DNA from: Vespula vulgaris
Taxonomy: Eukaryota > Arthropoda > Insecta > Hymenoptera > Vespidae
Direction: 5' to 3'
Assembly: GCF_905475345.1 (NCBI RefSeq)
Contig: NC_066604.1
Coordinates: 3,874,001 to 3,938,000, forward strand
Length of the DNA stretch: 64,000 nt
Shown here in pieces: positions 1 through 11,793 of the stretch (position 1 is its first letter; each line of letters opens with the position of its first letter). The translations under genes and the position numbers were made by a program. The notes beneath the pieces were generated by a model. That model ran no database searches, was not told the origin of the DNA, and worked only from the letters and a program-made list of their open reading frames with translations.

Positions 1-1180
1 TCGAAGCGAAACTAGATATATCGTTCGGTTAGGTTATATAATAATAATAATAATGGCCGAGACTAGGCGTATACGGGCAAAATTCGTGGCCTTCGGAGAA
101 CAAAGGGTTCGAGGGAGCCTTATAGAATCTGTCTACGGCTAGGGCGTTTAGGTTCTTTTTACGGTGCGCCGCACGGTTAGGGCAGGACAGTGCGGAACGT
201 GGAGGGAGAGGGGAGGAGAAACGGAGCGGAGCGAAGCGTTCAAGACGCAAAATGAAATTCCACACGCTTCGCTTCTGCCGAAATGCGAACGCTCCCTTCG
301 GAGACAGGATACTCTATACGTTTCGACCTTGTCTCGAAAGCACGTTTACCGATATTCCGAATACACCTTCCTATGCTTGGAACTCGTTCGGCACGGGGAA
401 GCTTCACCACTGCTCCTCGACTCTCTCAACGAATCGAATCCTTCTCTTTTAGCATTTTGCCAAATTCTTTCTTCGTTCCTTTATTTTAACGCTCGAAAAG
501 TCCGAATCGTAAACACGTCCAAGTACCCATATTATTATGAAAGCAAAGTTTATCGATTTCCCGGTGTAAGAATCGTCGAGGCCGAGACACGTCGAGGAAA
601 GAACGCGTGCCGTACTCGAATTCCTCCGCACACACGACTCCCGTGTGCGTTTCGACACCGCGCGACGACGCAATCGCTTCGTGCGAAGCGTGAAATTGTA
701 TAGTGAATGTCGTTAGGAACAACCATGAAATACTTGGAGCGAACATAATGGAAATAAACGAGTCCCCGGCGAGTCGATAAGTAAGTACCGGCATTTCATC
801 CGTCCATTTCCATCCGATAGTTATATTTTTTATACGAACGAGAAATTTCCAAATAAATTAGACCCTGAGATTTATCGTTGTTCTCCCGTAGCGGACTTGA
901 AATTTTTCACGTCTACGTTTCCAGCCATTGTTTCGCGAAAGAGATGAATCATAAATCCAAGTATAGTCCTCTTTCGAGGATACCGTCTTACATCAGAACC
1001 TCCGCTCTCTAAATTATTACACAAACGAGGTAAACGAACACGATAGCTCCCCGTCTGGATGCTTTTTAAGCGTTAACGATAAATTTTTATTCAATTTCAG
1101 CGGCAAATTCGTAAAGGTGCTTGGACGAAAAAATGGCAAGTAGAAGCGGAGGAAAAGCGTCGGTGAACGTGTAGGGGGAG

Positions 1181-1206
1181 GAGAGAGAGAGAGAGAGAGA
1201 GAGAGA
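1181..1206. repeat. (GA)n microsatellite
   Basis: An uninterrupted GA run of about 26 nt lies inside a purine-rich stretch. Confidence 0.9.
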
Positions 1207-2569
1207 AAAGTATTCTACTCCACTGGTCTACGTCGGCCGCGTTATTGGGTGATGGAGGCAGGCGTGGTACATTCGACGACCTTGACCCCTGTTCTCGACT
1301 GGCGCTCGTTCTTCGTAGACCGGTCGATATGTGCCGCTCTCCATCCCTCCGCGATATAACGTCGTCCCCTCTTTGCCTCTCGTTCGGGAGGGAGAGAGAG
1401 AGATCGTTTCTCTCGACGAGCGGCGTCGGCGTCGTCGCCATCGTCGCGTCGCTACTGCCATCCTCCCTCGGTTTCCTCCTCCCTCCTCTTCGTCCTTCAC
1501 CCTCTCTACTCCTACTCTTCCTACTTCTTATTATTGTAGTCGTGCCTTCTAGTCCGTAGTCCGGTGCAATGTGTTCGTGAACGCGTTGTATCGATTTCGC
1601 GGATGCCGCCACAGTCGACGCAGACTACATCCACGTTTAACGTAGCACGATTTTCAACCGAATTCGAATCCGCTTTCGATCGGGCCTTCTTCTCCTTTCA
1701 GACGAGTCGGTGTTTTGCGTTAGCAGGGATCGCAAAGGACACTTTGGAGAACGAGCTCCATCGTAAAGTTCCTCCCGATCGGAGATGTTTTCTCTTCCGC
1801 GCGATTACTTCATTCAATTTCGTTCTTTCTCCGCTAAAATCTACGATAGCTAGGTCGACGATAAAAGCGATATATCGGGCACGCGCGAAATAAAATTTGA
1901 TTTCTTTCCTTCGCCGAAGATCTCGAATCGTCGTTGAAGCGACCAACTCGTCGGACGCGATCGGCTCGGTATCTCGTGACCGGAATACGATACCTACGAT
2001 AGCGTCGAAGACGTCGACCGTTATGTTTCTCAGTCGAAGAAAAAGGTGGAGGAGTGGCAGCGAAAACGACGCGCTTATTCGCCGATGCTAGCGATCGCGA
2101 TATCGAAGGAGAATCGAACGTCAGGCGTTTCCTACGCGCAACGACGACCGAGGAGAAATTAATGAGAAATTTTTAACGAGAACCTTACCCCCTACGAACG
2201 ACAATACGAGCATTTCTCTCTCAAACTCCCTGGAAACGAAAGGGTCACGTGCTTGCTTTGGGCCAGTGCCACGAAAGACACACAAAAATATCATACTCGC
2301 GTCACGAAGTCGCGGAGAATCGAGAGAAATTCGCATTAACCTAAAGAACACGCTTCTTCCAAACGTCTTGCGAATTCTGCTTGAATCTTTAGTAAAAACA
2401 ATATTCTCTCTGTGCCGAGTTTCTCTCGCAAGTAGCGACAACACGCGGTGTGCCGTAACAGCGGCATGCCACGCCGTTAAGCTTGTGTAACGTAGTTTAC
2501 TTCCATGGTCATCCCCTCGACGTCGCCTAACTTTCTAGACAAAACTGCCTACTCCTCTCTCTCTCTCTC

Positions 2570-2570
<1 letters not shown>

Positions 2571-2610
<40 letters not shown>
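2571..2610. repeat. (AGC)n trinucleotide repeat
   Basis: About 13 perfect AGC units directly follow a CT-rich tract. One frame would read poly-Ser and others poly-Ala or poly-Gln, but no flanking coding signal supports translation. Confidence 0.9.
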
Positions 2611-2611
<1 letters not shown>

Positions 2612-3601
2612 GCGCACACTCGGCGTCGACGATTTTGATCCTTTTGCTCGGCCGTGGCTTCGCTTCTTGCGTTGCTTTACCGAGAAAACGTAATTTTAGC
2701 CCCCACCGAGTGGCAGGTAGCAAGGTAGATAGGTTGCCGCTAGGTGGGAGAGGAGAAGAAGCGGGTGCATGCCTAAATTGCCGAGGAAACGAGGCCTCTT
2801 TACTTCTTTTTCTCCGAGGGCTCACCCTCGCTCGTCTCCCTCCCACCCTCTCTCTCTCTCTCTCTTATTGGATCTTCCCGAGATTGGCCGATACATAAAG
2901 ATCGAAAAATAAGAAACGTACCGAGCGAGTTTTTAGCGATACTTTTAAGACGATCGTTACGCTCAACTTTTGCTTCCTCGTCGAGCTTACTTTGCCTTCG
3001 AAGGGGAGGGAGATAGAGAAGGGGGTAGAAAGGTCGTTAACCTCGGATTCCGTTCGAGCGGATTAATAAGAAATGACGTCAAGGTAACGAACTAACATTT
3101 TTTTAACGAAAAGAAATACTCTCAACGTCAACGGCACCAAGACGGAATTTATGAACGTCCACGACCCTGTTATCATACGGGACCGATCGATATGTATACG
3201 GGCGGGAATCGAGAAAGCGGTTAACTCTCGAAGCAAACGTACGACTGATCGATATTTCCTGCAGTCGAAATTATTCAAATGCCATTCAGAGACGAAAGAT
3301 TAGACGGCGTTCGATGCTCCGTGTCCCCACTCTTTTTCGATTTCGCACAGCAGAATCAGCGTTTTCGAGATAAAGTCGATCGAAGCTTGGACGTCGAAAA
3401 TAAGATAGAACATTTTCGAGAGGAATTAACAAGGCGATGCATTCGACCGACACGTCCGAGTAGAGGGGAACTGAAACTAGGAAGGGCCGGCCGGAAGGGC
3501 CTGATCCGAAACAGACGGAGAGTATACGCTTGTACGCTCAATGGGAGAGGGAGGCCACATAAGAACAGCCGCGTGTGCCTCGTGGCCTGGAGTTGGCACA
3601 G

Positions 3602-3675
3602 TCGCCGCCGCCTCCACCACCACCACCACCACCACCACCGCCGCCGCCGCCGCCGCCACCGCCACCGCCCGCCGC
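3602..3675. repeat. (CCG/CCA)n compound trinucleotide repeat
   Basis: Roughly 70 nt of mixed CCG and CCA triplets. Its frames give poly-Pro, poly-His/Arg or poly-Gly, and the surrounding open frames owe their length to it. I do not regard it as coding. Confidence 0.85.
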
Positions 3676-4893
3676 TCTGCCGACTGCTTGCCTGCTGTTG
3701 ACCTTGAGAAGATTCCTCTCTACGAAGGAACTACACGACGTAGGATCTAACGGTGGTCGTTTGTTCCCTCTAGTTCTTCGACTATCGGCCAAGTAAGCTA
3801 ATGACGAAAAATATGCCGATAATTCGCCATGATTGCCTACCTCTGAAATCAGACCCTTCATCAACGAAGCCTCGGGGACGTCGAAATTATGCGAAATTGC
3901 CCGAGTCAAAGAAATCGACCGATTTTTTCGACCGGCAAGACAAATAAACTAATAAAATGCGAGATACTACTTCCTGCAATAGAGAGAAGATTACGTTAAA
4001 CGCGTCTTAGGGTTTTCCTCTTTGAATCCTACGCATACGTTTCTACGAGGGATACGAGCGGATGAATCGGAAAAGAAAGTATCGGTAAGTAAGAACGCGA
4101 TAGTTTCTCCAAAAGGAAAAATTGTATCGAAAATAGGTATATCTTACGATTTCCCTCTCGAAACGCTCAAATTTTCTTTACGATCAACGACACAAGGAGG
4201 TCACGCAACTTGTCGGCCAATCAATGTCAGCGCCGAGGCAAACATCCACGGAACGATTAAAGATATCTTGACACTGTATAGTAATCGTTGTTAAGCGCGT
4301 TGAATACTAAAAATAACGTATTTACGACGGACGTTGATATCGTACCTCTCCTCCTTCTTCCCGCCCGATCCCCAATCCGAAGAAACGCAGTGTTACTCGT
4401 CATCGAATAAAATTTCTTCGGCTAATAATGCTCCTCCTTGTAGAGAGAGAGAGAGAGAGAGCGAGCGAGAGCGAAAAAGAGAGATAGAAGCGACGAGCAT
4501 GGCCCGTGGCTTTCTTCTCGATGACGAATCAACGAATTTCGCGTTTCTACGTTTGATACAGGGGAGGAGAGGCAAGAGGGAGAAGAGAATAAAGTAACGT
4601 AGAAGGAGTGGAAGTCGTTTCGATTCGCGCACGCAAATTCGATGCAACGACGCGCGATCCGAATCGTAACTCGTTATATAACGGCACGGCGTGAACGATA
4701 AAGGCTAAAGAAGAAACGATGTTTCGGCCGACTCGACTTCACGCCGCTTCCAATTTTCCGATCGACCGTCGTCGAATCGAGACGATCGATGCTCCTCGAG
4801 CCTAACGTAGCACCGGAAATAGCGACAAGGAGGATTCAGGAAAAGGGAAAAGAAGAGGAAGAAAAAAGAAAAAAGAAAAATGGACAAACTTAC

Positions 4894-4985
4894 CCTGCAT
4901 TTTCAGCCGTAGCAATGGACATGTGCCTCCTCTCACGGAGAATAGGCGCGGCGTCGCATTGCCGGGGAAGATCCGTGCGAAATGT
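4894..4985 (-). other. candidate orphan internal exon
   Basis: Read on the minus strand, a pyrimidine-rich TTTTCAG acceptor precedes 92 nt that end at a strong donor (CAGG|GTAAGT). Two of the three frames are open throughout: one reads ...PILRERRHMSIATAENA, the other ...ARIFPGNATPRLFSVRGG. I do not recognise either. Together with the CpG-rich, promoter-like sequence further right on the same strand, it could be an early exon of a minus-strand gene whose body lies left of the window. It could also be a chance pair of splice signals. Confidence 0.3.
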
Positions 4986-5473
4986 CTGAAAATCCAAAGA
5001 CACCTCTGCCAAACGAGTCACGTTAGAACAAAGATGCACGAGTAGTTCACCGAACTCGCGGGGAACGACGATTTTTCTCTACGTACATTCACCGCATAAG
5101 AAGAAAGAGAAGAAGAAAGGAAGAGGAGGAAGAAGAAAAGAAGAAGAGAGCGAAACGAGACGAGACGAGACGAAAACGATAATAGCCGAAGAAAATAACA
5201 GCGAGCACAAGTTTTCACCAAACTACTTTCTTCCGAAGCACTTCCGAAATTGGAGTTTCTCTTTCTCTTCGTTCACGATTCGTCGTAAAACGAGGCCTAT
5301 CGCTCTCTCGTTGGCCTCTCGTTTATCGAAGTTCACCGGTATCCTTCTTCTTCTCCTTCTTTTTCTCTTCGTCTTCTTCGTCTCGATGAGAAATGAAGAT
5401 GATACGAGAGCGGCAGCGAGAGTCGCCGAGACTTTCACGGGAATCGTGAAATCTAACGTTTTCGAACGACGAA

Positions 5474-5536
5474 ACGACGTCAACGACGTCCACGACGTCA
5501 ACGACGTCAACGACGTCAACGACGAGGACGACGAGG
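5474..5536. repeat. 9-bp minisatellite (GACGTCAAC-type)
   Basis: About six tandem, slightly varied copies of a 9-mer (GACGTCAAC, once GACGTCCAC) grade into GACGAG units. The unit embeds GACGTC in each copy. Since 9 is a multiple of 3, all frames stay open, which explains the Asp/Val/Asn-rich open frames over it. Confidence 0.85.
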
Positions 5537-7547
5537 ACGGCAAAGCCGGTGACGACCTCCTCCCCGTCTTCCTCCTTCTCCTCGATCCCTTTTTCTCTGC
5601 ACGAGCAAGATAGCCCGATCGAATTCCTCTTCTTCTTCTTCGCCACTCCCGTAACATTCAGTTTGAACATAATTTTCAATCGTCGAACTCCTCGACGACG
5701 ACGCGACCGTCCTCCGCCCTCCTCCACCTCCGCCTTTACCACTTTTTCCCTTATACTCCTCACGCTTCTAATTCTCTCGCGTCGATTGTACGAAACCTCA
5801 ACGATTCGTCGATCGATTCTAAAACGTAAGAGAAAACATTCGTTAATAGAAATTTCTTCGGTGCCTTTCTTCGCCTAACGAAAACCCTATCTTTCTTTTC
5901 GGTCTTCTTTTCGGGCAACGCGTCCGATCCAAATTGACGAAGAGTCGTCGCATCGGGTTGGCCGATACGTAACGTCAGCGATTTCAAAATTCCTCGTTCG
6001 CTCTGGAAGAACTTATCTCGTTTCGATGACGGATTTGGTTAGAGAGGAAATGGTTCGTACGGACCGCGAATTTATCGTTCTCGGGGAAAACTTCTTCGCG
6101 ACGACTTACGAACGATCGAGACATCGCGTCCGTTCTCAATTTTACTCCAACTTTCGCGTAAGAAAACGAACGAAGAGATATCGGCGGATCGACGACGACT
6201 CTGAATACCGTCCCGCGTTATTCTTCGTCGTCGTATAAATATTATTAATAGTGATAATCGATATCGATATATCCCTACAAGTGGGGGGAGGGAAAAAACA
6301 CCATCTCGAAAAAAGAAGATTTTCCTAGAAAGGTGCATCTTATAAAAAAAATCCTTTGACGTAGTCTTCCTCGTAACACCGAAGAACTTGCTTGTTTTTC
6401 TATTTTAATTAACAACTCGACGAAGGGTTTACGGATAATCCGGATACCGATGTCGCACGTACGTTCGAACGCTACGCTCCATCGCTACGTAGAGATCACC
6501 AAACGTGCTCTCTTCGTATCCAAAGTATCCCAGTTTTACGCGTTGCTCGCTCGTATCCACGTGGTACGGCTAGGTCGTTTCGAAGAAACGAGCATCTCCT
6601 TACCAAAGAAACGTATTTTGCGATAAGAAATTATTATCTGTCAGATAGCGGCATCGTTAATCCGAATGCCCTCGTTTATCGACCTCGAGTCATCTCAAAA
6701 TCGATATATATATATGTGTGTGCATCCGTGTGTCTGTCTATATATATATACACCCACGTCATACCTATGCGCGCGCGCCCGTTTAAAAATGATCAAAAAA
6801 TTGCACTTTAAGCATAGAACTTAGATACGTGAAGAACGATAAACTCGATGCCTACCCACGAAATAGACGTTATCGTTCCGAACTCGTTACGACTCGAGGG
6901 ATTTCGAAAAGTGGGCCATTTATTGCTCTATCGCAACAACGATGACCCGAATTCGAATCTTTAGACGACCGAGCCTGGCAACATTTCGTCTTGATTATTT
7001 ATTCGAGCATTCGAGACATCCCTCTCTGTGACATATCGCGTAACTTTAACGCTACGACTCTCTAGCGTCTCTTTGAAAAATATCATCGATCGACCTAGGA
7101 GAGTTTACTCGATCGCCTTTCCTTCGACAGCCGCTCTCAAATCGACAGATCAAATAAAAATGGGTCGCGCTATTCCTCGCGACACATTACTTTCCTCTTG
7201 CAAGACATTTTGATATTAAAACTATTATTATTTAACAACCCGATACCGTACTATCGCATAGAAACAAAATACCATGTCAAACGCCGACGATCCCGACGTT
7301 ACCGATAACTCTCGCGTTGGATAATTTTTGACACGGGCGAAGAGAGGAATGAATTATAAGGGGTAAATAATGTAAAATAATTATGTAAGATCTTTGACAA
7401 CAAAGAGAATACGAGGTAATCGTAACGACGATGAATCGTTATCTAGAGATAAAGGAGAATCTCTTGGAAAGAAACGTCTCGAGTGACACGAGCGTAGTCA
7501 ACGTTCTCTCGTAATAATCGCACGCACAGCGATCCATCGAAATTCGA

Positions 7548-7595
7548 GTCGAGCGAGCGAGCGAGCGAAGAAATGAACGAACGAACGAACGAACG
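7548..7595. repeat. GAGC and GAAC tetranucleotide runs
   Basis: A run of GAGC units is followed, after a short spacer, by about five GAAC units, both perfect. Confidence 0.85.
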
Positions 7596-7658
7596 TCTCG
7601 TGACGCGCCTCTTCGTTTGCAAACTTATATATGTATCTCGTAACGTTAACGCGCGGGG

Positions 7659-7667
7659 CATGCGCAT
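7659..7667. promoter_or_regulatory. NRF1-like motif
   Basis: GCATGCGCA matches the core of the NRF1 site, which is usual in CpG-island promoters. No start site or gene can be assigned to it here. Confidence 0.35.
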
Positions 7668-9589
7668 TGGGCCGTGCGAAGGTGGCTACGTTCTTCGATT
7701 CTACGAAGCTTCGTCTCGCCGAAGGGACGAGGGGTGGGGGCCCGCAGAGAAAGAGAGAGAGAGAGAGAGAGAATCGTCGCGCGCATACTCTTTCTCCGAT
7801 ATTTTGGATCTCTTTCTCGTCATTTAAATCGAATATATTCCCGATATTAAAGCGTCGCACAACCTCGACGATCTCTCCTTCGAAATGTTTTCATCTACAC
7901 CTGTTCGGTTTATTTCGATCTAACGTTAGTCGGTTTTCGAGTTACAACGTCACATAACCTCAAAGGTCTTCTCATTCGGAGCATCGTCGCGTATATCCGC
8001 GTTTTAAGATTTAAATCGAACGTATCGCGACGTTTTCGATCGCAACGTCGCCTAACCTCCTTTATCCTTTGAAGTATTTTCACGTCCACGGTACGCAGTC
8101 GAACGAAAGATACGCGCGAAACGAATTTTCATCGTTATTGCTTTCCCTTTACCTTCGGAAACGACGTTGGAGAGTTCGCCGAAAAAGAGAGGTTATGCGT
8201 AGGATTTGTCGTTAAATCGCGATAAACTGTCGAGACAGAGATCGAGAGAACGAGGATGGATGCGCGTGTACGCTTCAACGACGTACCGGATAACAACGTA
8301 CGACAAGTATCGAGGCGAAAGAAAATTGTTTCTCACCGACGTAGATGCAGCTCGTCGATATCGAGAAAAGGGATTCCATGTCAGGACGAAGAGACGACAC
8401 CTCCCCGAGACTTGTCTCTGTCTCGCCGTCCTGCTCGGAAAACGTCTGCACAAGCCACTACACGCACGAGCGGATCTTACCGACGAGAAAAGGGAAAACA
8501 CGCGCGACGACGACACGGGACGCGAGAGCAACCGAAGAAAGAAAGGGACACGACGACGTTGGCGTTCGCTCGTTCGCGACTCAAAGACAGCACTCGTCGT
8601 CCGATGGAAAGGCCATTTTCCTGTTATATCGTGACGGACGCACGCGTGAATATCGGCCTCTATCGACTACGGACGACAACGACGACAATGTCGTGCACTC
8701 TCCTCTCTTCCTCGCGATTATCGCGCACACACACGCGCGAAATAACGCACACTTCGGACGATTGATACGCGAAAACGAACACGGTCTTCCTTCCTCCCGT
8801 CTTCTCTTACCGGAAGAGCGACGTTTCTTCCAAAATCTGCGATCGTCGAGTGCTTTCCGGCACGTTCTTAAGCACGTTCCTCGTTGGTTTCTTCGTTTCT
8901 CAGGCTCTTCCACGTCCGCCTTTAACGCCAAGAACGACGGAACGAGCCGTATAGGTTGCAACAGTTTTCCGTAGAAAAGCACAGCGGGGCGCCACGAGAC
9001 GCGGCCGCGGCTCTCCTTTTCGCGCTCTCCCCTCCACTCTCGGTAGCAGCACGGCAAAGACTTCCCCCCCACCCAAAACACTCTTGCTCATTCTATCTCT
9101 CTTTCTCCTGTTCTCGAGCACACCACACGCGCGAGCACGTACACACACCGTATGCGCACCGTGTGTCGGGCCGCTGCGCTCCTGCCGCCGTCCGTGTCGT
9201 TCTCACTCGACGATCGGTTTCAGAGCACTCGTCTCTTCCGTCTCGAGGAACCTCGAAACGCGGGCATCCTAAACAGAGAGGCGTCGCCCGACAGCTTTCA
9301 GCCTCGACGAAGAAAAGACGAGTTCTAGCGAGCGAACCTTCGCCTTTCTCTCGTCGTCTCGAGCCCGCCCATGTCTCTCTCTCGCTCTCGCTCTCGCTCT
9401 CGCGACGGACGAGAACGAGATACGCGTCTTTGATCTCTCCTTCTCCGCTTCGTCTTCCTCCCGTCGATAGCCTTCGTCGTATCTCCTTTCTTATCGTTCT
9501 CGTCTTCCTTCTCTCCCCTCCACGCCCTTCGTTTTCTTTCCTCTATCGCTCGCCGCTACCGTACAATTTTCCCTGCCTCCCTCTCTTTT

Positions 9590-10440
9590 TATCTCCGTGC
9601 GCAGCACGATCCCGTACGCGCTCTCTACGATCGCTGCGCGGCGCGGCGCGGCGCGGCGCGGCGTGGAGAGTACGACGTGTCGGCGGTGTATAGGTGTGCG
9701 CGAGTGCGCAAACTCCACTGTCCGTGTGTGCACTTGATTAGCCGTGTCTGACGTCACGGAACGGTTACATTGCTCGCGATTGTCACACACACTCGACCGA
9801 GAGGCACACCACCGTCGTACGAGCGAGCGAGCGTAGATTTTCCTTCGCGAAACCGTTATATCCCTTCGAGCCGAGAACTTCGAGCGATAGGGTACGCGCG
9901 CCCGCGCGCACCTCCGATGCGATCCGTCGTCCACGAGAGAACGATCGCTTTCCGCGCAGAGAACGAATTGCCTTCGCCAAGTAACGCGGCCGGGCTCGCA
10001 CGCGCAAACCACCCGCGGTATTCGTGAAACGACTGAGTGCACGCAACGCACTCTCTTCTCCTGCCCGTGCGAAAGGTGCCCCGCCAGGTGGCGACACCGT
10101 GCGATCTCGAAACGATCCTCGACGAACGCGATTCGACCCACGGGAACGCACGATTTTTAACGAGAACGTACGATTCCGCCTTGCCTCGTTACCAAGCGCA
10201 CGAATATCGCGCGTCGAAACGTTTCGATCGCCTTGGGAAGAGATACGTCCATCCTGTCGCGTCCTCCACGATCGGAATAACTTTCGCTCTACGAACGTCG
10301 CGTCTCTCCGATATTCTCCCCCGCGTTCCGGCGATCTTCTTTCTCGTCGAACGTTTTTGAACGCTCTTCCTCGAAGGTAACCTTGCGCTCGGTTCTCATT
10401 GGTCCGATCATTTCTCGCTCGGCCAATCGAAACGCGCTCT
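9590..10440. promoter_or_regulatory. CpG-island-like promoter block
   Basis: This is the most CG-dense part of the window. It contains a GCGCG-type pentamer run (about 9635-9663), a perfect cAMP-response element TGACGTCA at 9749-9756, and two CCAAT boxes in opposite orientation (10398-10402 as ATTGG, 10423-10427 as CCAAT). This is the composition of a broad promoter. The direction is not proven; it could drive a minus-strand gene toward the left edge. Confidence 0.4.
9635..9663. repeat. GCGCG-type pentamer repeat
   Basis: About five tandem copies of a 5-nt G/C unit, ending in GCGTGG. Confidence 0.8.
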
Positions 10441-11262
10441 TGCGTCGACCCTAGGGACCTCTGACGGGCCCGAGCGTCGTCATCCCTTTTCCCTCTTAAC
10501 CCTGTCAAACGTCACGGTTCGAATCGGTACTCCGATTTAACCGTGTATTCCGTCGAATTCCACTCGTTCTCCCTCTCGAAAGGTACATCCTCCCGCTTTT
10601 TGGATCATCGACGCATGGATGCCGTCCGCAAACGTTTGTCCTTCTCGCGTTCGAAATTGGCGCTCTCTCGGGAGGCAAACTCTCGTTCGCGCATCTATCG
10701 CCTTTGCCAAGACGTCGCGTACACGCACGGAAAGGGAACGCTTTCCTCGCGTATATAAACGCGTAGGAGAAAATTAAAGGTACCGGCGAGAAGTGTGCGA
10801 TCTCGCGATGCAACGCTCTTGCGCGTCTAAACCTTTTCGAATAGCCTACGTTCCGAAAGCTCCGATTCGAAAATCGATCGAGAGATGCAGCGCTCTTAAG
10901 GCTCGCGAGGAGTGAAAGTTTCGCAAGTGAGAAACGTTTCGTGTTCTCTGTATGTTACGAAACACCTTTAAATATAGCGTGCGTAAGCAGATCGCTCGAT
11001 CAAGATTTTCAACGAGCGGAAGTAAATACCGATTCCGTCGATTACATCCGCTCCTCGAAAGATATTCGTTCGATTCGGTGAATCTCGTTACGAGAGAGGA
11101 TACTCGGAGAAGACGCTTCGAATCCCCTGTCGCGCCGAGTACGTCCAAGCTCCAAGTTTTTACCGTTCTATGTTTCAGCGAACTAAAGAATCCAAACGCT
11201 CGTTCCGCCGTCGCTTGGAAGAGTCGACGTATAGAAGTGGTCGAACGCTTCAACTATCACAG

Positions 11263-11793
11263 ATGCCATACATTCTGGTGCGTGGTAATTTAGCTTCGTA
11301 CGGTCACAGGTATCCCTGGAGAGTTCTAGTATCTGGGCTCAAAGGTAACGCTTCGTACTCCGACCGTCTCTTGAATGGCAGAAGAAATCGAGTCGATGGA
11401 TTATCTTTTCTAGCGTCCGACATAGAGCAACTTACTCGCTTTGCTTCTGGAGGATATTGCGACGATTCTACGATAGTCTACTTACAACATCCTTGCGTGA
11501 TATTGACCGCTCTGGAGGTTCTCGGATACAAGGTGGTCGCTTCTTCCAGCACCAGCGTCAAGCAAGACTACAACGAATACATGTGGACTATGAGAAAAGA
11601 TTTCTCGGAGCCTGAACCTGAACTTGTCATAAAAGCACGTAAGTTTCACCGACGGGACACCGTTTCCATCAACTTTTATACATCCATGAAGGTAAATCTT
11701 TCTAAGCCGTACGAAACTTTGGCAGAGCAACGAGTCGTTGTTTCCGTCGTGTCGACCGAGCGACACGTGCTCTGTCGGAGAATTCAGAAATAG
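11263..11793 (+). CDS. GFRP-like (GTP cyclohydrolase 1 feedback regulator) protein, copy 1
   Basis: The protein opens with MPYILVRGN, close to the conserved MPYLLIS start of GTP cyclohydrolase I feedback regulatory protein, and residues about 85-110 (HPCVILTALEVLGYKVVASS) match the second half of that fold. GFRP binds GTP cyclohydrolase I and couples its activity to phenylalanine and tetrahydrobiopterin. Differences from the family: about 35 extra residues after the first strand, and a 50-residue C-terminal tail if read to the TAA at 11793. A perfect GTAAGT donor at 11639, just after ...PELVIKA, suggests that the tail may instead be spliced to an exon I could not find. An open frame extends upstream to 11170, but the MPY start fits the family better. 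A second GFRP-like gene lies 3 kb downstream on the same strand. Family call fairly sure; the 3' end is not. Confidence 0.6.
   Translation: MPYILVRGNLASYGHRYPWRVLVSGLKGNASYSDRLLNGRRNRVDGLSFLASDIEQLTRFASGGYCDDSTIVYLQHPCVILTALEVLGYKVVASSSTSVKQDYNEYMWTMRKDFSEPEPELVIKARKFHRRDTVSINFYTSMKVNLSKPYETLAEQRVVVSVVSTERHVLCRRIQK

Larger units (their letters stand above)
1..4893. other. CpG-rich region without recognised gene
   Basis: The stretch is rich in CG dinucleotides and simple repeats and has many overlapping open frames on both strands. None of the translations shows a recognisable domain, and their composition (Arg/Ser/Thr runs) is what CpG-rich random DNA gives. It may be intron or 5' flank of a gene leaving the window at the left edge. 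I see no RNA gene or transposon in it. Confidence 0.5.
4986..9590. other. CpG-rich region without recognised gene
   Basis: No protein family or RNA gene was recognised. The block contains a 9-bp minisatellite, GAGC/GAAC tetranucleotide runs, GA runs, mixed TA/TG repeats near 6705-6755 and an NRF1-like motif. GC content rises toward the right end. Open frames of 140-210 codons here overlap each other on both strands and look like composition artefacts. Confidence 0.5.

Noticed and set aside
164..703. 179-codon open frame on the plus strand
   Set aside because: No domain, overlapped by frames on the other strand, and composition is explained by CpG-rich DNA poor in stop codons.
3477..3909. Frames with poly-Pro, poly-Gly or poly-Val
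   Set aside because: Entirely due to the CCG/CCA trinucleotide repeat.
8345..9693. Several overlapping open frames of 140-245 codons on both strands
   Set aside because: They are Arg/Ser/Thr-rich shadows of GC-rich sequence with low stop density; none has family motifs or consistent splice structure.
10515..10526. GGTTCGAATC resembling a tRNA B box
   Set aside because: No matching A box or cloverleaf stems could be found at the required distance.
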